Shown here: positions 57,859 to 64,000 of the stretch, piece by piece
Numbering within the stretch: position 1 is the first letter of the stretch
Layout of the letters: the number at the start of each line of letters is the position of its first letter
Origin: Microbacterium dauci
GTDB taxonomy: Bacteria > Actinomycetota > Actinomycetes > Actinomycetales > Microbacteriaceae
DNA: 64,000 nucleotides
Direction: 5' to 3'
NCBI RefSeq assembly: GCF_030065535.1
Contig: NZ_JASJND010000001.1
Location: 496,001-560,000 of the forward strand
Notes under the pieces: model-generated
What the model saw: only the letters and a program-made list of their open reading frames with translations
Told to the model about the DNA's origin: nothing
Databases searched by the model: none
Made by a program: the position numbers and the translations under genes

Positions 57859-59322
57859 TCACGCCGCCGGGTCGACCGGCCGGGCGGGGAGTCGCACCGT
57901 GAAGGTCGTCGAGCCGGGCTCGGATGCCACCGAGAGTACGCCCCCGTGACCGTCGACGATCGCCTTCGCGATCGACAGGCCGAGCCCGGTGCCGCCGGTC
58001 TGCCGGGCACGTGAGGTGTCGGCGCGCGAGAACCGTTCGAACAGTTCGTCGGCGATGTCGGGGCTGATGCCGGGGCCGTCGTCGTGGATGCGCAACAGCG
58101 CGTCACCGTCCTCGACCGCGACGCTCGCCGAAACCGTGGTTCCCGCGGGCGTGTGCACGCGCGCGTTGGCGAGCAGGTTCGCCGCGACCTGGGTGAGGCG
58201 CGACGTGTCGCCGGCGACGATCACAGGCTCGTCGGGTACGTCGATGATCCAGTCGTGGTCGGCACCCGCGACGCGGGCGTCCGAGACCGCCTCGACGGCG
58301 AGCCGCGTGAGGTCGACGGCGCCGTAGACGAGTTCCTTGCCCTCATCGAGTCGTGCGAGCAGCAGCAGATCTTCGACGAGCGCCGACATCCGCAGCGACT
58401 GCGCCTGGATTCGCTCGAGCGACTCGCGCGTGGTCTCGGTGATGACGGGGGAGGGCATGCCCGCGGCATCCTGTTGCCGGATGCCACGCAGTGACAGCTC
58501 GCTGTATCCGCGAATGGATGCCAGCGGGGTGCGCAGTTCGTGGCTCGCATCGGCCACGAACGCGCGCATGCGCTCCTCGTTGCGCTGGCGAGCGGCGAGC
58601 GAGGAGTCGACGTGGTCGAGCAGCGTGTTCAGCGCGAGGCCCACCCGGCCGATCTCGGTGTGGTCGTCGGTGTCCTCTTCGGGGACGCGCTCCGAAATGG
58701 TCACGGCGCCCTCCGACATCGGGGTCGCGGCGACGCGGGTCGCGGTGTCGGCGACGGAGCGCAACGGTGCGAGGCTGCTCCGGATGATGAGCGCGATGAC
58801 CGCGGCGAGCACCAAGAGGCCGCCGGCGGTGAGGAGCGCGACGGTGGTGACGACCCGCGCCGTGATGGCGCTGACTTCCGAGGTGGGCATGCCGACGATC
58901 GCGAACACGCCGGTCGGATCGTTCGCGATCCGCAGTCGGTACTCGCCGACATCGGCCACCGGGAGCGTCGCCCATCCCTGCTGGGTGAGTTTGCGCAGGA
59001 GCGTCGCATCGACGGTGAACGTCGAGACGGTGCCGTCGTCCTCGACGTACGCACCCGTTGTTCCGGCGAGGTTGCCGACGATGAGGAGTGTGCCGGGTTC
59101 GACCGGTCCGTCGGAGAGGATCTGCTCCGCCGTGGCAGTCGGTGACCAGTGCACCCGTTCGGCCGCGCGGGTCACCTGCGAGTCGAGGTTGTCGCTCACG
59201 ATCGTGCCGAGGATCGCGCCGGTCGCGAGGCCGACGGTGATGAGGATGATGGAGACGAACGAGACGACGGCGGTGATGAGTCGCGCCTGCAGGCTCCACT
59301 TGTGCCGCGTGCCAGTGGCCAT
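57859..59322 (-). CDS. Sensor histidine kinase
   Basis: The 487-residue kinase has two transmembrane helices (about 14-40 and 155-180) enclosing a 115-residue sensor, a HAMP domain, the phospho-acceptor H261 in ADASHELRTPL, and a catalytic domain with N box NLLANARVHT and G boxes DDGPGIS and GGTGLGLS. It starts on the stop of the response-regulator gene (TGATG). It converges with the flavin operon (13-bp gap). The signal is unknown. Confidence 0.94.
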   Translation of the reverse strand: MATGTRHKWSLQARLITAVVSFVSIILITVGLATGAILGTIVSDNLDSQVTRAAERVHWSPTATAEQILSDGPVEPGTLLIVGNLAGTTGAYVEDDGTVSTFTVDATLLRKLTQQGWATLPVADVGEYRLRIANDPTGVFAIVGMPTSEVSAITARVVTTVALLTAGGLLVLAAVIALIIRSSLAPLRSVADTATRVAATPMSEGAVTISERVPEEDTDDHTEIGRVGLALNTLLDHVDSSLAARQRNEERMRAFVADASHELRTPLASIRGYSELSLRGIRQQDAAGMPSPVITETTRESLERIQAQSLRMSALVEDLLLLARLDEGKELVYGAVDLTRLAVEAVSDARVAGADHDWIIDVPDEPVIVAGDTSRLTQVAANLLANARVHTPAGTTVSASVAVEDGDALLRIHDDGPGISPDIADELFERFSRADTSRARQTGGTGLGLSIAKAIVDGHGGVLSVASEPGSTTFTVRLPARPVDPAA

Positions 59323-60047
59323 CACTGCGGCGCTTTGATCATGTATCCGACGCCGCGGACGGTGTGGATGAGCGGCTCGTTGCCCGCGTCGATCTTCTTC
59401 CGCAGGTACGAGATGTACAGCTCGACGACGCTCGAGCGGCCGCCGAAGTCGTAGTTCCAGACGCGGTCGAGGATCTGCGCCTTCGAGAGCACGCGGCGCT
59501 GGTTGCGCATGAGGAAGCGCAGCAGCTCGAACTCGGTGGCGGTGAGTTCGATCTCGGCACCGTTCCGGATGACCTCGTGCGAGTCCTCGTTGAGCGTGAG
59601 GTCGCCGACGCGCAGGATCGGGTCTGCTGCGCCCGCCGACGCACCGGCCCGTCGCATGAGGCCGCGCAGCCGTGCCACCACCTCCTCGAGGCTGAACGGC
59701 TTCGTCACGTAGTCGTCGCCGCCTGCCGTGAGGCCGGCGACCCGGTCGGCGACGGCGTCCTTCGCGGTGAGGAACAGCACCGGCACGTCGTCGCCGCTCT
59801 GGCGCAGTCGCTGCAGCACGGCCATGCCGTCGAGGTCGGGCATCATGATGTCGAGCACCATGGCGTCGGGGGTGAACTCGCGTGCGGCGGCGAGGGCGTC
59901 GAATCCGGATGCCGCGGTGCGGACCTCCCACCCCTCCATGCGCAGCGCCATCGACAGCAGGTCGGTGAGCATCTGCTCGTCGTCGACGACGAGGACGCGC
60001 AGGGGGGAGCCGTCGGGGCGCTGCAGGGCGGGGGCAGGAGTGGTCAT
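59322..60047 (-). CDS. OmpR-family response regulator
   Basis: The 241-residue regulator has a receiver domain (VVDDEQ, phospho-acceptor D66 in VLDIMMPD, K in VTKPFS) and a C-terminal winged helix (NEDSHEVIRNGAEIELTATEF as two helices, VWNYDFGGRSSVVELYISYLRKKID as recognition part, split). It is first in the two-component operon, divergent from the ABC exporter. CATAGG boxes in the gap between them are candidate binding sites. Confidence 0.94.
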   Translation of the reverse strand: MTTPAPALQRPDGSPLRVLVVDDEQMLTDLLSMALRMEGWEVRTAASGFDALAAAREFTPDAMVLDIMMPDLDGMAVLQRLRQSGDDVPVLFLTAKDAVADRVAGLTAGGDDYVTKPFSLEEVVARLRGLMRRAGASAGAADPILRVGDLTLNEDSHEVIRNGAEIELTATEFELLRFLMRNQRRVLSKAQILDRVWNYDFGGRSSVVELYISYLRKKIDAGNEPLIHTVRGVGYMIKAPQ

Positions 60048-60068
60048 GCCTCCATTGTTCTCCGCTTG

Positions 60069-60141
60069 CTATGCGAAACCTATGGCGGATCTTCTGGGTT
60101 TCCTATGAGCCTGCGATGGAGCTCCCCGCATAGGGATTTCC
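60069..60141. promoter_or_regulatory. Three CATAGG boxes, candidate response-regulator sites
   Basis: The boxes are CATAGGTTTCGC (minus, 60069-60085), CATAGGAAACCC (minus, 60096-60107) and CATAGGGATTTCC (plus, 60129-60141). They lie between the divergent regulator and exporter genes. A fourth box stands before the flavin operon at 54857. Confidence 0.55.
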
Positions 60142-60176
60142 TCACTTCGCCAGAGGGTGCGCATCGGCGCCGTTCC

Positions 60177-60182
60177 TAGCTT
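60177..60182 (+). promoter_or_regulatory. Possible -10 box (TAGCTT) of the ABC exporter operon
   Basis: TAGCTT is followed by a leader of about 30 nt with a strong GAGAAGGAG ribosome site before ATG 60219. No clear -35 is visible, as expected for an activator-dependent promoter. Confidence 0.4.
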
Positions 60183-60218
60183 CGGAGTCGTGGCGCAAGG
60201 ACGCCGAGAAGGAGACCC

Positions 60219-61694
60219 ATGTATCTGACCTACCTGCGCCGCGAACTCGCCGGCCGCAAGAAGCAGACGATCATCGTCGCGTCGGGACTCGCCCTCGCGA
60301 TCGCGCTCGTCGTCATCGTGAACGCGCTGGCCGGAGGCGTCCGCGACGCGCAGAACGCGGCGCTCGCCTCGGTCTACGGCGTGGGCACCGATCTCACTGT
60401 GACCGGTGCCGAGTCGGAGCCCGGCCAGGGTGGTGGCGGACGGCAGTTCGAGTTCGACGAGAACGCCGGCGAGACCGGAGACGACGGCGAGACCACGCTC
60501 AGCCAGTCGCGCCTCATGACCGACATGCGTCGCGGCACGCTCGACGCATCGACCGTGCAGGCGATCGCGGGCACCGACGACGTCGCGGCCGCAGTGGGCG
60601 CGCTGAGCCTCACGAACACGACGTTCGACGGTGAGCTGCCGCAGGCGCCGACCGACCAGGGCGCGACCGACGACGGCACGACGGATGCCACCACCGAGCG
60701 CCCCGCACCCGGTGAGGGCGGCGGCGGCTTCGGCGGCGGCTCGTTCGACGTGAACTCCTTCACTGTGCTCGGCGTCTCCACCGACGTGTCCGGCGTCGGC
60801 CCGCTGTCGGCCGTCGAGGTCACCGACGGGCGTGCGCTCGATGCGTCGGACGCCGGTGCGTCGGTCGCGGTCGTTGATGCCGCGTACGCGGCATCCGAGG
60901 GCATCGCGGTCGGCGACACCATCGATGTCGGCGGCAGCGAGATCGAGGTCGTGGGGATCGTGGCATCCACGTCGGCCGATGCGGATGCCGCAGCGAACGT
61001 GTTCCTCCCGCTCGAGACCGCGCAGGAGCTGTCGGGCGCCGGTGACGTCGTGTCGACGGTGTACGTGCAGGCGGCGTCGGCCGACGTCATCTCGTCGCTG
61101 CAGTCCTCGCTCGAGACGGAGCTGCCCGACGCGACCGTCAGCTCGCAGTCCGACCTGGCTTCGTCGGTGTCGTCGTCGCTGTCCAGCGCCGGCGCGCTCA
61201 TCTCGGGCCTCGGCACGTGGCTGTCGGTGATCCTGCTCGTGGTCGCTGTTGCGCTCGCCGTCCTCTTCACGATCTCGGGCGTCTCGCGTCGCACCCGTGA
61301 GATCGGCACGCTGAAGGCGATCGGCTGGTCGGACCGCCGCGTCGTCGGTCAGGTCGCGGGGGAGTCGGTCGTGCAGGCGGCAATCGGTGGGGTGATCGGT
61401 GTGGTCATCGGCCTCATCGGCGTCGTGCTGATCACCGTGATCGCGCCGACCGTCTCGGTGGCGGCGGAGTCGCAGACGCAGGGTCCCGGTGGCATGGGTG
61501 GCGGTCCCGGTGGCATGGGCGGGCCGACCCAGGTCGCGGCGGCGACCGACATCACCCTGACCGCGCCGCTCAGCATCGACATCGTGCTGATCGCGCTCGC
61601 CCTCGCGCTCGCCGGCGGGCTCGTCGCCGGTGTGTTCGGCGGCTGGCGGGCATCGCGGTTGCGGCCGGCCGAGGCGCTGCGAGCGGTCGCATGA
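60219..61694 (+). CDS. MacB-like ABC transporter permease (FtsX family)
   Basis: The 491-residue permease has an N-terminal helix (about 19-40), a 270-residue extracytoplasmic domain and three C-terminal helices, the MacB/FtsX layout. The outer domain has an acidic linker and a Gly-rich stretch (EGGGGFGGGSFDVN), and between the last two helices lies GPGGMGGGPGGMGGP. These glycine/methionine linkers are unusual. The gene is coupled to its ATPase by an ATGA overlap. Such exporters often handle antimicrobial peptides, lipoproteins or envelope stress signals. Confidence 0.92.
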   Translation: MYLTYLRRELAGRKKQTIIVASGLALAIALVVIVNALAGGVRDAQNAALASVYGVGTDLTVTGAESEPGQGGGGRQFEFDENAGETGDDGETTLSQSRLMTDMRRGTLDASTVQAIAGTDDVAAAVGALSLTNTTFDGELPQAPTDQGATDDGTTDATTERPAPGEGGGGFGGGSFDVNSFTVLGVSTDVSGVGPLSAVEVTDGRALDASDAGASVAVVDAAYAASEGIAVGDTIDVGGSEIEVVGIVASTSADADAAANVFLPLETAQELSGAGDVVSTVYVQAASADVISSLQSSLETELPDATVSSQSDLASSVSSSLSSAGALISGLGTWLSVILLVVAVALAVLFTISGVSRRTREIGTLKAIGWSDRRVVGQVAGESVVQAAIGGVIGVVIGLIGVVLITVIAPTVSVAAESQTQGPGGMGGGPGGMGGPTQVAAATDITLTAPLSIDIVLIALALALAGGLVAGVFGGWRASRLRPAEALRAVA

Positions 61695-62455
61695 GCGCGG
61701 CATCAGAATCCACCATCACCCAGGAAGCAGAGACCATGACCGACACCGCGATCATCGAATCGGATGCCACCACGACGGCGGCCGCCTACCGCCTCACCGG
61801 CGTCACGAAGGACTACAGCCGTGGCGGTAAGCGCGTCCGGGCGCTCGCCGGCGTCGATCTCGAGATCGCGGTGGGGGAGTTCGTCACGATCCAGGGCCCG
61901 ACCGGCGGCGGAAAGTCGACGCTGCTGCAGCTGCTCGGCGCGCTGGACCAGCCGACGAGCGGCAGCGTGGTGCTGGGCGAGACCGACCTGGCTGCGGCAT
62001 CCGCTCGTGCCCTCGGCGATGTCCGGGCGCGCGACATCGGGTTCGTGTTCCAGGGGTTCAACCTCATCCCGACCCTCACCGCGGCCGAGAACGTCGACAT
62101 GGGGCTCGAGCCGCTCGGCCTCGACAAGGCCGAGCGGGCGTCGCGCGTCGCCGATGCGCTCGACCGCGTGGGGCTCGCAGAGCGGGCGGATCACCGCCCG
62201 GGGGAGCTGTCGGGCGGGCAGCAGCAGCGCGTGGCCATCGCCCGCGCGATCGCGAAACGGCCGCGGGTGCTGCTCGCCGACGAACCGACGGGCAACCTCG
62301 ACGAGTCGATGCGCGACGAGATCCTGCGGGTCCTCGAGGGCCTCCACGCCGATGGGCTCACGCTCGTCGTCGTGACGCACGACTCGGCGGTCGCAGCGCG
62401 CGCGAACCGGCGGCTGCGCCTCGCGAAGGGGCAGGTCACCGTCTCGTCGCGCTGA
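61691..62455 (+). CDS. ABC transporter ATP-binding protein (MacB/LolD-like)
   Basis: The 254-residue ATPase has Walker A GPTGGGKST (Gly replacing the usual Ser), the Q loop FVFQGFNLIP, signature LSGGQQQR, Walker B VLLADEPTGNLD and the H loop VVTHD. ATG 61691 overlaps the permease stop; an ATG at 61736 with AGGAAG upstream would remove 15 residues and is a serious alternative. It powers the adjacent FtsX-type permease. Confidence 0.94.
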   Translation: MSAASESTITQEAETMTDTAIIESDATTTAAAYRLTGVTKDYSRGGKRVRALAGVDLEIAVGEFVTIQGPTGGGKSTLLQLLGALDQPTSGSVVLGETDLAAASARALGDVRARDIGFVFQGFNLIPTLTAAENVDMGLEPLGLDKAERASRVADALDRVGLAERADHRPGELSGGQQQRVAIARAIAKRPRVLLADEPTGNLDESMRDEILRVLEGLHADGLTLVVVTHDSAVAARANRRLRLAKGQVTVSSR

Positions 62456-62464
62456 TCAGCCCGA

Positions 62465-62508
62465 ACGACTGCGGCCGCGGCATCTTCGGATGCCGCGGCC
62501 GCAGTCGT
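62465..62508. terminator. Perfect 20-bp stem with TTCG tetraloop
   Basis: The arms 62465-62484 (ACGACTGCGGCCGCGGCATC) and 62489-62508 are perfectly complementary around TTCG. It lies between converging genes and should end transcription from both sides. Confidence 0.85.
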
Positions 62509-62511
62509 CGT

Positions 62512-62976
62512 TCACCGTTTCGGTGACGGCGGTGAGAGCAGGAACGCGAGCAGGAGCATCAGACACATGCCGATGACCGAGCCGATGGTGTTCGAGACGA
62601 TGTCCCGCAGATCGGCGACCCGCGTGTCGAGGAGCATCGCCTGCAGCGCCTCGATCGTCGCGCTCGCGGCAGCTCCGAGGATCGGCGCGAGCCACCACCC
62701 GCGGACGCCGAACCACAGCACCGCGATCACACCCAGCGGCACGAACATCGCGATGTTCGCGCCGAACTCGACACGCTCGAAGGTGATCCACCGCGTGGCA
62801 TCGCGCTGGGCGAACCAGGCGAGCAGTCGGTTGAGGCCCGACTGGATGTCCGAACCGTACGGCGCGGCGCGCAACGTCATCCACGCCACTGCCCACGCGT
62901 AGAGCGCGGTCAGGATGGCGAGGACGACGCGTGCGGCCGCTCGGTGGACGCGCAGGCCCGTGTCGTCGCGGGTCAT
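62512..62976 (-). CDS. VanZ-family membrane protein
   Basis: The 154-residue protein has four transmembrane helices and the VanZ-like motifs FGANIAMFVPLG and SATIEALQ, with DIVSNTIGSVIG in the last helix. Family members affect teicoplanin sensitivity or anchor glycan-related proteins, but most are uncharacterised. GAGGGGGC precedes ATG. It starts 13 nt after gnd and is probably expressed with it. Confidence 0.88.
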   Translation of the reverse strand: MTRDDTGLRVHRAAARVVLAILTALYAWAVAWMTLRAAPYGSDIQSGLNRLLAWFAQRDATRWITFERVEFGANIAMFVPLGVIAVLWFGVRGWWLAPILGAAASATIEALQAMLLDTRVADLRDIVSNTIGSVIGMCLMLLLAFLLSPPSPKR

Positions 62977-62989
62977 GCGGCCCCCTCGG

Positions 62990-64000
62990 TCAGTGGGTGT
63001 CTTCTGCTTCGATCTCCGACCGGTCGGCGGACCAGAGGGTGTGGAAGGTGCCTTCCTTGTCGGTGCGGCGGTAGGTGTGTGCGCCGAAGAAGTCGCGCTG
63101 GCCTTGGATGAGGGCGGCGGGGAGCCGGTCGGCGCGGAGCCCGTCGTAGTACGCGAGCGACGACGAGAACGCGGGTGCCGGAATGCCCGAGGATGCCGAG
63201 ACCTGCACGATCTCGCGCCACGCGTCCTGTGCGCGGCCGAGTGCTTCGACGAAGTACGGCGCGGTCAGCAGTACCGGGAGGGTGGCTTCGGCGTCGTAGG
63301 CGTCGGCGATGCGGTTGAGGAACTGGGCACGGATGATGCACCCGCCCCGCCAGATCTTCGACACGGCACCGAGGTCGATGTTCCACCCGTACTGGGCGGC
63401 GCCGGCACGGATCTCATCGAACCCCTGGCTGTAGGCGACGATCTTCGACGCGTAGAGGGCCAGGCGCACCTGCTCGATGAACGCGTCCGCGTCCTCGACG
63501 GTGAAGTCCTCCGACGACGGACCCGGCAGGGCGCCCGACACGTCGCGCTGCTCGCGGTGGCTCGACAGCGAGCGGGCGAAGGTGGCCTCCGCGATTCCGG
63601 AGACGGGGACCCCGAGGTCGAGGGCGGTCTGCACCGTCCACGCACCCGTGCCCTTCGCGCCTGCCTCGTCGACGATCACGTCGACGAGCGGCAGCCCGGT
63701 CGCGGCATCTGTCTGGCGGAGCACCTCGGCAGTGATCTCGATCAGGTACGACTCGAGCTCGCCGCGGTTCCATTCCGCGAAGATCTCCGCGATCTCCGCC
63801 GGGGTCTTCCCCGTGCCGCGGCGGATCAGGTCGTAGGCCTCGGCGATGAGCTGCATGTCGGCGTACTCGATGCCGTTGTGGACCATCTTCACGAAGTGGC
63901 CGGCACCGTCGTGGCCGACGTGCGTGACGCAGGGCTCGCCCTCGGCGACGGCGGCGATGGACTTCAGGATCGGGCCGAGGGTGACCCACGCCTCGTCGGG
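62990..64000 (-). CDS. gnd: 6-phosphogluconate dehydrogenase (decarboxylating), partial
   Basis: The C-terminal 336 residues are visible; the N-terminal NADP-binding domain lies beyond the right edge. The substrate-binding motif GAGHFVKMVHNGIEY with its catalytic lysine, the EAGAKGTGAWTVQTAL segment, IIRAQFLNRI and the tail RDFFGAHTYRRTD are typical. The enzyme makes ribulose-5-phosphate in the oxidative pentose phosphate pathway, feeding Prs (53782) indirectly. The frame is intact to position 64000. Confidence 0.97.
   Translation of the reverse strand, partial: PDEAWVTLGPILKSIAAVAEGEPCVTHVGHDGAGHFVKMVHNGIEYADMQLIAEAYDLIRRGTGKTPAEIAEIFAEWNRGELESYLIEITAEVLRQTDAATGLPLVDVIVDEAGAKGTGAWTVQTALDLGVPVSGIAEATFARSLSSHREQRDVSGALPGPSSEDFTVEDADAFIEQVRLALYASKIVAYSQGFDEIRAGAAQYGWNIDLGAVSKIWRGGCIIRAQFLNRIADAYDAEATLPVLLTAPYFVEALGRAQDAWREIVQVSASSGIPAPAFSSSLAYYDGLRADRLPAALIQGQRDFFGAHTYRRTDKEGTFHTLWSADRSEIEAEDTH

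Overview
The window looks like chromosomal DNA from a high-GC actinobacterium of the family Microbacteriaceae, most likely Microbacterium or a close relative. The evidence is the GC-rich codon use, the coproporphyrin-dependent haem operon (hemEYQHCDBL with divergent hemA), the many leaderless genes with a TAnnnT -10 box 6-7 nt before ATG or GTG, a DUF222-HNH gene, and very frequent GGATGCC/GGCATCC words. The genus is inference; no rRNA gene is present.

Layout. 1-4.4 kb: minus-strand signalling locus (FHA protein, Ser/Thr kinase, large Ig-like membrane protein cut by the window edge). 4.5-7.4 kb: a hypothetical gene, a protein mannosyltransferase and rsmI. 7.4-14.6 kb: beta-galactoside utilisation locus (two ABC permeases, binding lipoprotein, GH42 beta-galactosidase, divergent LacI regulator). 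14.6-15.1 kb: a 38-bp tandem repeat array bounded by inverted copies. 15.1-18.1 kb: ArsR-type regulator, metG, tatD. 18.1-28.8 kb: a second LacI gene, hemA, and an eight-gene haem operon in which every junction overlaps. 28.8-37.1 kb: mixed genes (hypothetical, HNH, rsmA, phosphodiesterase, Stealth-type transferase, aldo/keto reductase, ispE). 37.3-41.9 kb: an accessory-looking island with a hypothetical gene and a divergent sulfur module (CstR-like repressor and MarR facing two small Cys-rich proteins, thioredoxin, CstB-type persulfide dioxygenase-rhodanese, a broken TauE gene and a rhodanese lipoprotein). 42-48.4 kb: Eis-like acetyltransferase, membrane protein, hydrolase, ABC-F protein, RluA-type synthase, MarR. 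48.5-52.2 kb: secreted GH53 endo-galactanase. 52.3-54.8 kb: tRNA-Gln, glmU, prs. 54.9-57.8 kb: flavinylated electron-transfer operon (FMN-binding lipoprotein, ApbE, NqrB-like/reductase fusion). 57.9-62.5 kb: two-component system and MacB-like ABC exporter. 62.5-64 kb: VanZ-family protein and the 3' part of gnd.

How the genes work together. The GH53 galactanase at 48.6 kb and the GH42/ABC/LacI locus at 7-14.5 kb share a nearly identical palindromic operator (CTGTKACCGGTMACAG), so together they look like one galactan regulon: extracellular cleavage, uptake, intracellular hydrolysis. The sulfur module carries two ATACCCC/GGGGTAT palindromes over its divergent promoters, the class of operator used by CsoR/CstR repressors. 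The two-component system and the flavin operon share a CATAGG box upstream of their promoters, suggesting common control.

The best candidates for something undescribed are the paired small CxxCGKxTWAGCGQH proteins around thioredoxin, the 38-bp repeat family with a solitary copy 17 kb away, the haem gene hemE with no standard start codon in its expected position, and the flavinylated lipoprotein/NqrB-reductase system next to a possible cognate two-component system.
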